Assembly (NCBI RefSeq): GCF_030656875.1
Contig: NZ_CP130943.1
Location: 2,480,001 to 2,544,000 of the forward strand
Reading direction: 5' to 3'
DNA: 64,000 bases
DNA from: Prescottella sp. R16
GTDB lineage: Bacteria > Actinomycetota > Actinomycetes > Mycobacteriales > Mycobacteriaceae
The translations under genes and the position numbers were made by a program. How positions within the stretch are numbered: the stretch's first letter is position 1; every line of letters begins with the position of its first letter. The notes beneath the pieces are model-generated. The model searched no databases, was not told where the DNA came from, and was given only the letters and a program-made list of their open reading frames with translations. Positions 31,358 to 40,594 of this stretch are shown one piece after another.

Positions 31358-31636
31358 GTGCCGACGAACAAGAGCAGCAGCTCGGATCCGCATCTGAAGG
31401 ATCAGGAACTCTACGAGAAGCTACGGCAGCAGGGCGATTCGAAGGAGAAGGCGGCCCGCATCTCCAATGCGGCTGCTGCCGAAGGCCGGTCGTCCGTCGG
31501 ACACAAGGGCGGCAAGGGCGACCGGTACGAGGACCGGACTGTCGACGAACTCCGGGACCGTGCGAAGGAACTGGGGCTCACCGGATATTCGTCGATGAAG
31601 AAGTCCGAACTGATCTCGGCGCTGCGCAACCACTGA
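31358..31636 (+). CDS. Small Rho N-terminal-domain protein
   Basis: 92 aa. N-terminal half (DQELYEKLRQQGDSKEKAAR, then ISNAAAAEG) is typical of small actinobacterial proteins, and the C-terminal 40 residues (TVDELRDRAKELGLTGYSSM, then KKSELISALR) form a SAP/Rho-N-type nucleic-acid-binding helix pair. Likely binds nucleic acid; role unknown. GTG at 31358 suits the AGAGAGG site better than the GTG at 31349. Follows the DoxX gene closely. Confidence 0.85.
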   Translation: MPTNKSSSSDPHLKDQELYEKLRQQGDSKEKAARISNAAAAEGRSSVGHKGGKGDRYEDRTVDELRDRAKELGLTGYSSMKKSELISALRNH

Positions 31637-31724
31637 GGCACGCGCCCGGACGTCGGCGGCACCGTCGGCCACCACACGAGCGTCCCGGTCACCCACCAGG
31701 CTCCGATCTCCGTCGCCGTCCGAA

Positions 31725-32396
31725 TCATCGGGCCTCGGTCCGTACCGTCTCCGGCAGGGAGGCGTCGAGCGTCACCCGGACGAGCGCTGCGGCCAGCTGC
31801 GCCACCTCGCCGGGCCGCGCCAAGTCCCCCAACGCCGCCGCGTCCCGGGGCAGGCCGAGCGCCTCGGCACCGGCCAGCGCCCGCTCGTCCAGGTGCGGCC
31901 GCAGCCACGGCCACGTGTCCTGGACCTCCCGCAGGAAGATCTCGGCGCCGACCGGGCCGATACCGTCGAACTCCTCGAGCAGCCGGACGGCCGCGGCGGG
32001 GACGTGGCCGGACCGCTCGGCGAGCCCGCGCAGGTCGCCGCGGTATTCGTCGTCGACATGTTCGGCGGCCGCCCGCAACCGGGTCGCGGTGCTCTCGTCG
32101 TAACGGGTGTAGTGGCCACGCTGCAGGGCCGCGATCACCTCCGGGCGGGGCGCGTCCCGCAGAGTTCTCGGGGTGCGCCACCCGGCGTGGAACAGCTCCC
32201 GGGCGGTGCGCGTCGCAATGCCGGCGGAGATGCGGGTACTCAGCAGCAGAGCAAGGACCAGCAGCTGGAACAGCGGTTTGGGCTGATCCTTCAGCGTGAT
32301 CCGCGCTTCCTGCGCGTACGTCCGCCCTGCACGGTCGAGGAGAACCCGGACGGCGGCGGCGTCGCGCGCGGTGGGCGTTCCGGTGGGCATGCCCAC
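31725..32396 (-). CDS. HhH-GPD (endonuclease III-like) protein lacking the iron-sulfur cysteines
   Basis: 223 aa helix-hairpin-helix protein; the hairpin is FDGIGPVGAEIFLREV (about residues 143-158). The family excises damaged bases. However, the usual catalytic Lys of Nth (in the GVGRKTA-type hairpin) is absent, and there are no cysteines for a [4Fe-4S] cluster, so lyase activity is doubtful. It may be a monofunctional or non-catalytic relative. An alternative ATG lies two codons in. Convergent with the Rho-N gene. Confidence 0.72.
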   Translation of the reverse strand: MGMPTGTPTARDAAAVRVLLDRAGRTYAQEARITLKDQPKPLFQLLVLALLLSTRISAGIATRTARELFHAGWRTPRTLRDAPRPEVIAALQRGHYTRYDESTATRLRAAAEHVDDEYRGDLRGLAERSGHVPAAAVRLLEEFDGIGPVGAEIFLREVQDTWPWLRPHLDERALAGAEALGLPRDAAALGDLARPGEVAQLAAALVRVTLDASLPETVRTEAR

Positions 32397-32433
32397 TACT
32401 ACCCCGTCCGGCCTGCCGGTGAAACGCTGCCTC

Positions 32434-33892
32434 TCAGCCCGTCCCGGCCGGGGCGGTGCCCGTCCCGGCCGGCACCGTGCGGATCAGCTTGCGGTTCACG
32501 AACTCGAACAGTCCGAGGTCGCCGAGTTCCCGGCCGAAACCGGAGCTCTTGACACCACCGAACGGCAGCTCCGGCTCGGTCGAAGTGGGATGGTTGATCC
32601 ACACCATGCCGCTGCGGATCCGGTCGGCGACGGCCCGGGCCCGTCCGGTATCGGATCCGAACACGGTGCCGCCCAACCCGAATCGGGTGGAGTTCGCGAG
32701 GGTCACCGCCTCGTCGTCGTCGTCGTCGGCCACCCGGTACACGACCGCGACCGGACCGAACAGTTCTTCCTCGAACGCCCGCATCTGCGGGGTCACGTCC
32801 GTGAGCACGGTCGCGTCCACGAACGCCCCTGCCCCGTCGGGGCCGCGTTCGTCCGGCCGAGCACCGCCGACGGTCACGGTCGCCCCCTTGCCGACAGCGT
32901 CGTCGATCTGCTCGAGCAGCGTCTGCGCCGCCCCCTCCGACGACAGCGGCCCGAGCGTGGTGTCCGCGTCCGACGGGTCGCCGGCGACGAGGTCCGAGAA
33001 GCGCCGGGTGAGCCCGTCGACGAACGTGTCGTACACGGTGTCGGGCACGATGAACCGTTTCGCCGCGACACAACTCTGCCCGGTGTTGCCGAGACGGCCC
33101 GCGGCGGCGGCATCGAGGGTGCTGTCGAGGTCGTCGGCGTCGAGGACCACGAACGGGTCGCTGCCGCCGAGTTCGAGGACGCACTTCTTCAGGTGCCGGC
33201 CGGAGATCTCCGCGAGCGACGCTCCCGCGGCCTCGCTGCCGGTGAGCGCCGTGCCCTGCACCGCAGGATGCGCGACGACGCGTTCGACGTCCGACACGTG
33301 CAGGAACAGGTTGCTGTACACGCCTTCCGTGGCGCCCGCGTCGGCGAGCAGTTTCTCGATCCCGAGGGCGGTCTGCGCGCACGAGCTCGAATGCTCGAGC
33401 AGGACGACGTTGCCCACCAACAGGTTCGGGGCGGTGAACCGCGCCACCTGGTACAGGGGGAAGTTCCACGGCTCGATGCCGAGGAGCACGCCGACCGGCT
33501 CGTTCACGATCTCCGCGGCGCCGTCGTCCACGTCGATGGGATGCGGTCGCAGGAATCCGGGCCCGCGGTCGGCGTAGTAGTCGAAGATCGCGGCGGCGAG
33601 GTCCACCTCGGCGCGGGCCTCACCGATGAGTTTGCCCATCTCCCGGGTGACGGACGCCGCGAGCTCCTCCTTGCGTTCGCGCAGCAGCTCGGCTGCCCGG
33701 CTCAGCACGTGTGCCCGCCGGTCGACGGGGAGGTCACGCCACTGCTCGAACGCGGCGGCGGCCCGGTCGACGATCGCATCGATCTGCTCGCCCACCAGGT
33801 ACGGGTATTCGCCCGGTGTACGGGTCGACGGTCCGGAACGGGGTGGCGTCGGGTCCCGGCGCACTCATCGGCTGCATGCTCGTCGACGTCAT
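32434..33892 (-). pseudogene. NAD(P)-dependent aldehyde dehydrogenase (succinate-semialdehyde type), apparent N-terminal frameshift
   Basis: About 485 codons if repaired. The N-terminus [19 protein letters not shown] then RTVDPYTG starts at ATG 33892 behind GGAAGGAGCC; the rest ([19 protein letters not shown] onward) is one frame over. The switch is at a GGG run near 33812-33814; removing one G restores TGEYPYL. Downstream the enzyme is complete: [24 protein letters not shown] and the catalytic Cys in [12 protein letters not shown]. The frame could alternatively start at GTG 33864, giving 476 aa with an odd basic start and no ribosome site. Either a sequencing error in the G run or a recent mutation. 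The family oxidises succinate semialdehyde to succinate. Confidence 0.8.
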
Positions 33893-34045
33893 GGTGGCTC
33901 CTTCCGATCGTGGTGACGGTCCCGGACCGGGTACCCGACTCGGCCACCGGTCAATCACGGCCCGGACCTGCGTGTCTGCACGGCGCCTCGGAAGCGCACT
34001 AGACTGCTCGGGCGCTTTTCCGCCGCTATCGACCGAGGAGTCCTG

Positions 34046-36331
34046 TTGCCCGACGAGGCCCGCGTGCATCCCGATCTCGAGCACGAGCAGGGATATGTTT
34101 CGACGCTCTACGAGCGTCTCGACGGTTTGCGTTCCTACACCCAGAACCGGCTGTCCCAGGTGCTGTTGCAGACCGGTGGCACCCCGCAGGCGCGCAGCGA
34201 ACGCGAGTCGTTCACGCAGATGTACAGCGAGGACCTGACCCGCTACGACGCCGCCGAGAACGGGCTGTGCTTCGGCCGGATCGATGTCACCGGCGACGAC
34301 GCACCCCGCTACGTCGGGCGCATCGGCATCCTCGACGAGGAGAACGACTACGAGACGCTGCTGCTGGACTGGCGAGCCCCGCTGGCCCGGCCGTTCTATC
34401 TGGCCACCCCGGCCACCCCGGACGGGGTGACCCGGCGCCGGCACATCCGTACCCGCAGCCGCACCGTCACCGCCCTCAACGACGAGTACCTCGATCTGGC
34501 TGCCGTCGATGCACACGGCCACGCGGCCGCCTCCGGCGGAGTCGCCGGGGAGAGCGCGCTGCTCGACGCCCTCAACGCGGCCCGCACCGGGCAGATGCAC
34601 GACATCGTCGAGACCATCCAGAGCGAGCAGGATGCGATCATCCGCTCGAACCACAAGAGTGTCCTGGTCGTGCAGGGTGGTCCGGGCACCGGGAAGACCG
34701 CGGTGGCGTTGCACCGCGCCGCGTACCTGCTGTACACGTACCGGAAGCAGCTGGAGAAGGCCGGCGTCCTCATCATCGGGCCGAACGAGACGTTCCTCGA
34801 CTACATCGGCCAGGTGCTGCCGTCGCTCGGCGAGACCGGGGTGTTGCTGTCCACGATCGGCGACCTGTATCCGGGGGTGCGGGCCACCCGCGAGGATTCG
34901 CTCGCCGCGGGCGAGCTCAAGGGCTCGCTCACGATGATCGACGTTCTGAAGAAGGCGGTGCGGGACCGGCAGGAGGTGCCGTCGTCGCCGATCGAACTGC
35001 GCTTCGACAGCTATCCGATCAGGTTGGACCGCAAGATCGTCACGCGGGCCCGCGGCCGGGCCCGGTCGTCGCGGCGGCCGCACAACCTGGCACGTCCGAT
35101 CTTCGTGTCCGCCGCGATCGAGGCCCTCGCCGACCAGTTGGCGGCCACCCTGGGCGCGAACGTCGTCGACGGCGACAACCTGCTCAGCCGCGACGACATC
35201 GCCGACATGCGCGACGAGATGCGTGAGGACCCGGCGATCATGGCGGCCCTCGACGGGCTGTGGCCGCACCTGACACCGCAGCAGGTGCTCACCGATCTGC
35301 TGCGCTCCCCCGACCGGCTCGCGTCCGCGGCCCCCGGTCTCACCGCCGGCGAGCGGGCCGCGTTGCTGCGTACCCGCGGGGTGGGGTTCAGTGCTGCCGA
35401 CGCGCCGCTGCTCGACGAGCTCGCCGAACTGCTCGGCGTCGACGACGCCGCGGAACGTGAACGCGCACAGCGGCGGTGGCGGCAGCAGATCGCCGACGCG
35501 CAGGGCGCACTCGATATCCTCACCGGCTCGGCACCCCAGGACCTCGAGGACGACCTCGACCCCGAGATCCTCATGGCGTACGACCTCATCGACGCGAGCC
35601 AGCTCGCGGAGCGGCACGAGATGAGCCGTCACGGCACCACCGCCGAGCGGGCCGCCGCGGACCGCACCTGGACGTACGGGCACGTCATCGTCGACGAGGC
35701 GCAGGAACTGTCGGAGATGGCGTGGCGGATGCTGATGCGGCGCATCCCCAACCGGTGGATGACCCTCGTCGGCGACACCGCCCAGACCGGGGATCCCGCG
35801 GGCAGCTCGTCGTGGCAGGACGCGCTCGAACCGTACGTGGCGCAGCGCTGGAAACTCACCGAACTGACCGTCAACTACCGCACCCCGGCGGAGATCATGG
35901 AACTCGCGCACCGGGTGCTCGCCGAAATCGATCCCGCGCAGACGGTGCCGCGGTCGGTACGCGAATCCGGGTTCGCGCCGTGGGCGCAGCAGGTGGACGC
36001 CGCCGACGTGCTCGACGAGGTGCGTCGCCGGGTCGCCGCCGAGACCGGACCCGGCCTGACCGCGGTCCTCGCCGGGCACGATCTGGTCGCGCAGCTGGCG
36101 GACCTGCGGTCGGAATCGGTGAGCGTGCTCACCGTCAAAGACGCGAAGGGACTCGAGTTCGACTCGGTGATCATCGTCGAACCACAGGATCTGCTGGACG
36201 AGTCGCCGCGCGGTACGAACGACCTGTACGTGGCGTTGACGCGGGCCACGCAGCGGCTCGGGATCGTCCACGCCCGTCCGCTGCCGCCGGTGCTCGACGG
36301 GGTGGCGGCCGCGGTGCCGGCCGGGAACTGA
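34046..36331 (+). CDS. HelD/HelR-type RNA polymerase-associated helicase-like ATPase
   Basis: 761 aa, UvrD-like superfamily 1 NTPase of the HelD class that dislodges RNA polymerase from stalled complexes. TTG start at 34046 behind GAGGAG (5 nt). N-terminal coiled region (about 10-70) would enter the polymerase secondary channel. Walker A is GGPGTGKTA (about 211-219), Walker B region VIVDEAQELS, and C-terminal motifs SVLTVKDAKGLEFDSVIIVE and LYVALTRATQ. Actinobacterial members named HelR give rifamycin tolerance; that role is inferred from family. No rifamycin-associated inverted repeat was recognised upstream; a TAGACT hexamer about 35 nt before the start is a possible -10. Confidence 0.88.
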   Translation: MPDEARVHPDLEHEQGYVSTLYERLDGLRSYTQNRLSQVLLQTGGTPQARSERESFTQMYSEDLTRYDAAENGLCFGRIDVTGDDAPRYVGRIGILDEENDYETLLLDWRAPLARPFYLATPATPDGVTRRRHIRTRSRTVTALNDEYLDLAAVDAHGHAAASGGVAGESALLDALNAARTGQMHDIVETIQSEQDAIIRSNHKSVLVVQGGPGTGKTAVALHRAAYLLYTYRKQLEKAGVLIIGPNETFLDYIGQVLPSLGETGVLLSTIGDLYPGVRATREDSLAAGELKGSLTMIDVLKKAVRDRQEVPSSPIELRFDSYPIRLDRKIVTRARGRARSSRRPHNLARPIFVSAAIEALADQLAATLGANVVDGDNLLSRDDIADMRDEMREDPAIMAALDGLWPHLTPQQVLTDLLRSPDRLASAAPGLTAGERAALLRTRGVGFSAADAPLLDELAELLGVDDAAERERAQRRWRQQIADAQGALDILTGSAPQDLEDDLDPEILMAYDLIDASQLAERHEMSRHGTTAERAAADRTWTYGHVIVDEAQELSEMAWRMLMRRIPNRWMTLVGDTAQTGDPAGSSSWQDALEPYVAQRWKLTELTVNYRTPAEIMELAHRVLAEIDPAQTVPRSVRESGFAPWAQQVDAADVLDEVRRRVAAETGPGLTAVLAGHDLVAQLADLRSESVSVLTVKDAKGLEFDSVIIVEPQDLLDESPRGTNDLYVALTRATQRLGIVHARPLPPVLDGVAAAVPAGN

Positions 36332-36352
36332 TCCCGGCCGGCCCGCGCCGGG

Positions 36353-36805
36353 TCAGCGGACGGTGTGCACGATCAGCACGTCGCAGCGGGACTTGCGGGC
36401 CGCATCCGACGGCACCGAGCCGAGCAGCCGACCGGTGAGCGTGTTGAGGCCACGATTGCCGACGACCAGCAGGTCTGCCTCGACCTCGTCGACGAGTTCG
36501 AGCAGCGAATCGACGGGGGCACCGACGATCGCCCGTTCGACGATGCTCGTCGCGCCGACGGCGGTGGCCCGCTCCCGTGCGGTGCGCAGGATCTCGTACG
36601 TCGGGGCCGACCCCGTCACCTGGTAGGCGTCGGCGCCGAGCGTGTCCTGCGCGGCCTCGGTGTCCTTGGGGTCCGCCGGGTAGTAGGCGCAGGCGAGCAC
36701 GAGCTTGGCGCCGGCGTCAGCGGCGATGGCCGCCGCCTTGTCGACGGCACGGTACGACGAGTCCGATCCATCCGTTCCGACGACGACGGTCCGGTAGGCG
36801 CTCAT
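36353..36805 (-). CDS. Universal stress protein (UspA family)
   Basis: 150 aa single USP domain. Begins MSAYRTVVVGTDGSDSSYRAV and has the ATP-binding G-2X-G-9X-G-S pattern in VGNRGLNTLTGRLLGSVPS. Single-domain, ATP-binding type like mycobacterial Rv1636, which is reported to bind cAMP; that property is not provable here. ATG at 36805 behind GGAGGAATG. Convergent with the HelD gene; the short gap includes an imperfect GC-rich hairpin. Confidence 0.92.
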   Translation of the reverse strand: MSAYRTVVVGTDGSDSSYRAVDKAAAIAADAGAKLVLACAYYPADPKDTEAAQDTLGADAYQVTGSAPTYEILRTARERATAVGATSIVERAIVGAPVDSLLELVDEVEADLLVVGNRGLNTLTGRLLGSVPSDAARKSRCDVLIVHTVR

Positions 36806-36907
36806 TCATTCCTCCATGGGTACGGTTCGATCCGGTCGGTGGCCAACGTGGAGAAGAGGCCCCATTGCCACCATTTCACCACGAGGACGGCGCTTCGATG
36901 CGCTGCA

Positions 36908-37777
36908 TCAGCGTGATTCGCCGTACCTCGGCCCGAACAACGAGTCCGGGAACAACCCGGACGCCCGCACCGTTGCCCGCCACGGCGCGGTCAGCTCGGA
37001 CAGTCGCGCGGCCCCGTCCTCGCCCAGCTCGGTCCACGGCGCCGCAGCCAGGTCGTCGGTGAGATCCTCGACGACCTCGCGCAACTCTCGTCCGTCGGCG
37101 GTGAGTTCGCCTCGCTCGTCGAGGATCTCGCGGTCCCGCAACCCCGCGGCGGCAGCGTCCCATTCGGTAGCGGACCAGCCGCGGCGGCTCTGCGCGAACG
37201 ACTTCCGGAATCCGATCCCGGCAGCGGTGTGTGTGATCAACGCCTCGAGACCGCTCAGTCCCGCGGTCTGCAGGGCCGCGACGTGCCCGTCGCCGCGGTA
37301 CTCGCGCAGCAGGGTGAGGGCGTGCCACAGCACCAGGTGCGGCTCCTCGGGCCAGTCCAGCTCGGCGTACCCGGCATACAGCGGACGCCCGTCCACCCCG
37401 GGAATCGCTTGCGCCGCAATCGCGGCCAGCTGCGCGGCCTCCGCCATCTCGGGGGATGCCACCGCAGCGCCGAGCAGTGTCCGGTAGGCGGCGTCCACGC
37501 CCCGGTAGCGGGCGGCGACGATGTCTCCGGGGGCGGCGAGCGTCCACGCGCGGGGGACGACGTCCGCGATCAGGGCCGGAGCGAAGTTGTAGAAGGCAGC
37601 GGTGACGACGCTGCCCGCGACGGCACCCATCGGTGCGGCTCGGCCCGCGAAGTACGGCATCCGCCCCGATTCCAGGCCGGCACCGACGAATTCGGCCTCC
37701 ACCTCGGGGGCGAAGTAGCAGAGCGAGTGCAGCAGTTCGTGGGCACGGGCGGTACGTCCGGCAAGTTGTGCGTCCAT
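36908..37777 (-). CDS. SCO6745-family protein
   Basis: 289 aa, mainly helical protein of the actinobacterial SCO6745 family, function unknown. Features: ARAHELLHSLCYFAPEV, FYNFAPALIADVVPRAW and a C-terminal WSATEWDAAAAGLRDREIL, then TADGRELREVVE, which looks like a MarR/winged-helix-type segment. No signal peptide. Downstream of uvrB on the other side by 31 nt in the gene order (uvrB stop at 37809), transcribed in the same direction but upstream of uvrB's end, so not in the uvrB operon. Family call by resemblance. Confidence 0.7.
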   Translation of the reverse strand: MDAQLAGRTARAHELLHSLCYFAPEVEAEFVGAGLESGRMPYFAGRAAPMGAVAGSVVTAAFYNFAPALIADVVPRAWTLAAPGDIVAARYRGVDAAYRTLLGAAVASPEMAEAAQLAAIAAQAIPGVDGRPLYAGYAELDWPEEPHLVLWHALTLLREYRGDGHVAALQTAGLSGLEALITHTAAGIGFRKSFAQSRRGWSATEWDAAAAGLRDREILDERGELTADGRELREVVEDLTDDLAAAPWTELGEDGAARLSELTAPWRATVRASGLFPDSLFGPRYGESR

Positions 37778-37808
37778 GAGCGACGACGGTAGCCGGTTCC
37801 CGCCGGGG

Positions 37809-39962
37809 TCACTGCAACCCGGCCGCGTCCATGCCGCGCAATTCCTTCTTCAGGTCGGCGATCTCGTCGCGCAGCCGGCCCGCCAGCTCGAACTGCAGAT
37901 CGCGGGCGGCGTTCATCATCTGGTCGGTGAGCGAGGAGATGAGATCGGCCAGCTCGGCGCGCGGCATCGCCTTGACGTCACGGCCCTCGTAGACGCCGGC
38001 GCTGACCGCGCGCCCGGCCTCGCCCTGCGCGCGCCGCCCACGGCTCGCGTTGCGACCGGACCCGCCCACCTCCACGGTGTCCTCGGCCTCCTCGTACACC
38101 TGGTCGAGGATGTCGGCGATCTTCTTGCGCAGCGGCTGCGGATCGACGCCCTTCTCGAGGTTGTAGGCGATCTGCTTCTCGCGGCGGCGTTCGGTCTCCT
38201 CGATGGCGCGGGCCATCGAATCGGTGATCTTGTCGGCGTACATGTGGACCTGGCCGGACACATTGCGGGCGGCACGGCCGATGGTCTGGATGAGGCTGCG
38301 GGTGCTGCGCAGGAACCCTTCCTTGTCGGCGTCGAGGATCGCGACGAGCGACACCTCCGGCAGGTCCAGGCCCTCGCGGAGCAGGTTGATGCCGACGAGC
38401 ACGTCGTATTCGCCGAGCCGCAGCTGCCGCAGCAGTTCGACGCGGCGCAGGGTGTCGATGTCCGAGTGCAGATACCGCACCCGGATGCCGAGTTCGAGCA
38501 GATAGTCGGTGAGGTCCTCGGCCATCTTCTTCGTCAGCGTCGTGACGAGGATCCGCTCGTCGCGTTCGGTGCGCTGCCGGATCTCGTGGATCAGGTCGTC
38601 GATCTGTCCCTTGGTCGGCTTGACGATCACCTCGGGGTCGACGAGACCGGTGGGCCGGATGACCTGTTCGACGAATTCGCCTCCGGCCTGCCCCATCTCG
38701 TAGTCGCCGGGGGTGGCGGACAGGTACACGGTCTGCCCGATCCGGCCCGTGAACTCCTCCCACGTGAGCGGCCGGTTGTCGGTGGCCGACGGCAACCGGA
38801 ACCCGAACTCGACGAGATTGCGTTTACGGGACATGTCGCCCTCGTACATCGCACCGATCTGCGGGACCGTCACGTGCGACTCGTCGATGACGAGCAGGAA
38901 ATCCTCGGGGAAGTAGTCGATGAGTGTGGCCGGCGCGGACCCGGCCGGGCGTCCGTCGATGTGCCGCGAATAGTTCTCGATACCGGAGCAGAATCCGACC
39001 TGCTTGATCATCTCCAGGTCGTACTGGGTGCGCATCCGCAACCGCTGGGCCTCGAGCAGTTTGCCGCGGTTCTCCAGGTCTGCGAGCCGCTCCTCGAGTT
39101 CGGCCTCGATGTCCTTGACGGCCCGCTCCATGCGTTCCGGGCCCGCGACGTAATGGGTGGCCGGGAAGATACGCACGGTGTCGACCTGGCGGACCACGTC
39201 CCCGGTGAGCGGGTGCAGGTAGTACAGCGCCTCCACCTCGTCACCGAAGAACTCGATCCGCACCGCGAGTTCCTCGTACGACGGGATGATCTCGACGGTG
39301 TCGCCACGGACCCGGAACGAGCCGCGGGTGAACGCCATGTCGTTGCGGTCGTACTGCACGTCCACCAACAGCCGCAGCAGTGCGTCGCGGTCGACCTCGA
39401 CACCCACCTCGAGCTGGATCGACCGATCCAGATACGACTGCGGGGTGCCGAGACCGTAGATGCACGACACCGACGCCACCACGACGACGTCGCGCCGGGA
39501 CAGCAGACTCGACGTCGCCGAATGCCGCAGCCGTTCGACGTCGTCGTTGATCGACGAGTCCTTCTCGATGTAGGTGTCGGTCTGCGCGATGTACGCCTCG
39601 GGCTGGTAGTAGTCGTAGTACGACACGAAGTATTCGACGGCGTTGTGCGGCAGCATCTCCCGCAGTTCGTTGGCGAGCTGCGCGGCCAGTGTCTTGTTGG
39701 GTGCCATCACGAGCGTCGGTCGCTGCACGCGTTCGATGAGCCACGCCGTGGTCGCGGACTTGCCGGTGCCGGTGGCGCCGAGCAGGACCACGTCCTTCTC
39801 CCCCGCCCGCAGCCTCCGCTCGAGTTCGTCGATGGCGGCCGGCTGGTCTCCCGCCGGCTCGTACTCGCTGACGACCTGGAACCGGCTGTCGGATCGCTCG
39901 ATCTCGCCGACCGGCCGGAACTCGGAATGTGCCACCACGGGGTGCTCGGATGCGAACGCCAT
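37809..39962 (-). CDS. uvrB: UvrABC excinuclease subunit B
   Basis: Damage-verifying helicase-like subunit of nucleotide excision repair, 717 aa. Walker [11 protein letters not shown], beta-hairpin region [11 protein letters not shown], helicase motifs [10 protein letters not shown] and GRAARN, and the C-terminal UVR motif ([20 protein letters not shown]) that meets UvrC. ATG at 39962 has no Shine-Dalgarno; the TACGCT -10 of a PafBC-type promoter ends 6 nt upstream, so the mRNA is likely leaderless. Length normal for actinobacteria. Confidence 0.97.
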   Translation of the reverse strand: MAFASEHPVVAHSEFRPVGEIERSDSRFQVVSEYEPAGDQPAAIDELERRLRAGEKDVVLLGATGTGKSATTAWLIERVQRPTLVMAPNKTLAAQLANELREMLPHNAVEYFVSYYDYYQPEAYIAQTDTYIEKDSSINDDVERLRHSATSSLLSRRDVVVVASVSCIYGLGTPQSYLDRSIQLEVGVEVDRDALLRLLVDVQYDRNDMAFTRGSFRVRGDTVEIIPSYEELAVRIEFFGDEVEALYYLHPLTGDVVRQVDTVRIFPATHYVAGPERMERAVKDIEAELEERLADLENRGKLLEAQRLRMRTQYDLEMIKQVGFCSGIENYSRHIDGRPAGSAPATLIDYFPEDFLLVIDESHVTVPQIGAMYEGDMSRKRNLVEFGFRLPSATDNRPLTWEEFTGRIGQTVYLSATPGDYEMGQAGGEFVEQVIRPTGLVDPEVIVKPTKGQIDDLIHEIRQRTERDERILVTTLTKKMAEDLTDYLLELGIRVRYLHSDIDTLRRVELLRQLRLGEYDVLVGINLLREGLDLPEVSLVAILDADKEGFLRSTRSLIQTIGRAARNVSGQVHMYADKITDSMARAIEETERRREKQIAYNLEKGVDPQPLRKKIADILDQVYEEAEDTVEVGGSGRNASRGRRAQGEAGRAVSAGVYEGRDVKAMPRAELADLISSLTDQMMNAARDLQFELAGRLRDEIADLKKELRGMDAAGLQ

Positions 39963-39968
39963 GCGACC

Positions 39969-39991
39969 AGCGTAGGCGCCGGTACCGACAA
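39969..39991 (-). promoter_or_regulatory. uvrB promoter of the PafBC (RecA-NDp) type
   Basis: Minus strand reads TTGTCGGTA, 8 nt (CCGGCGCC), TACGCT: 8 of 9 positions of the box, exact spacing, TAnnnT -10. The start codon follows 6 nt later. This is the best match in the window to the damage promoter. Confidence 0.78.
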
Positions 39992-40066
39992 GTTCCGATA
40001 ACGCTGCCGATGTTCCGGGCCCGACACCGCTGCCCGGTCGATCGTTCGGTTGTACCTTCTGACGGT

Positions 40067-40588
40067 ATGGAAACTGTCGAGCTGGTCGCAGCGCACCGCC
40101 CCAAGGTGGAATCGTTCAACATCACCGAACGCACCAACACCGACCCCAAGGGGTTCGTCCGCCCCGTCGAGCACTACCGGCTCGAGGCGTGGGGGCTGTA
40201 CATGGCCCGCACCGCCGACCACCCTTCCTTCCACTACCTCGAGTCGTGGATCCTGCCCGATCTCGGCATCCGGGCGTCGATCTTCCACTACCACCCGTAT
40301 CACGCGCGCGACCAGAACCACTACGTCGACATCGGCGACTTCACCCGAGGTCCGGACGTGTGGCGGTCCGAGGACCACTATCTGGATCTGGTGGTCCGCA
40401 CCGGCCGCGACACCGAACTGCTCGACGTCGGCGAACTGATCGCCGCCACGGCCCACGGCTACCTGTCGCCGGGGGCCGCCGAACGCGCGGTGCAGCGGGC
40501 GGTGGCGGCGGTCGACGGCATCGCCGCGCACGGCCACGACCTGGACGCGTGGCTGACGTCGCAGGGCATGCCGGTCACCTGGCGCTGA
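40067..40588 (+). CDS. DUF402 family protein
   Basis: 173 aa. DUF402 proteins are small beta-rich enzymes; some are nucleoside di/triphosphatases (Ntdp-like), so a phosphatase role is possible. Conserved pieces: [37 protein letters not shown] and the acidic [11 protein letters not shown] at 40067 is preceded by TACCTT 8 nt upstream and no ribosome site, predicting a leaderless mRNA. Divergent from uvrB; coaE converges on it with a 6-nt gap. Confidence 0.85.
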   Translation: METVELVAAHRPKVESFNITERTNTDPKGFVRPVEHYRLEAWGLYMARTADHPSFHYLESWILPDLGIRASIFHYHPYHARDQNHYVDIGDFTRGPDVWRSEDHYLDLVVRTGRDTELLDVGELIAATAHGYLSPGAAERAVQRAVAAVDGIAAHGHDLDAWLTSQGMPVTWR

Positions 40589-40594
40589 CCGCGC

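Noticed and set aside
33950..34046. Rifamycin-associated element before the HelD gene
   Set aside because: No inverted repeat of that type is visible upstream of the TTG start.
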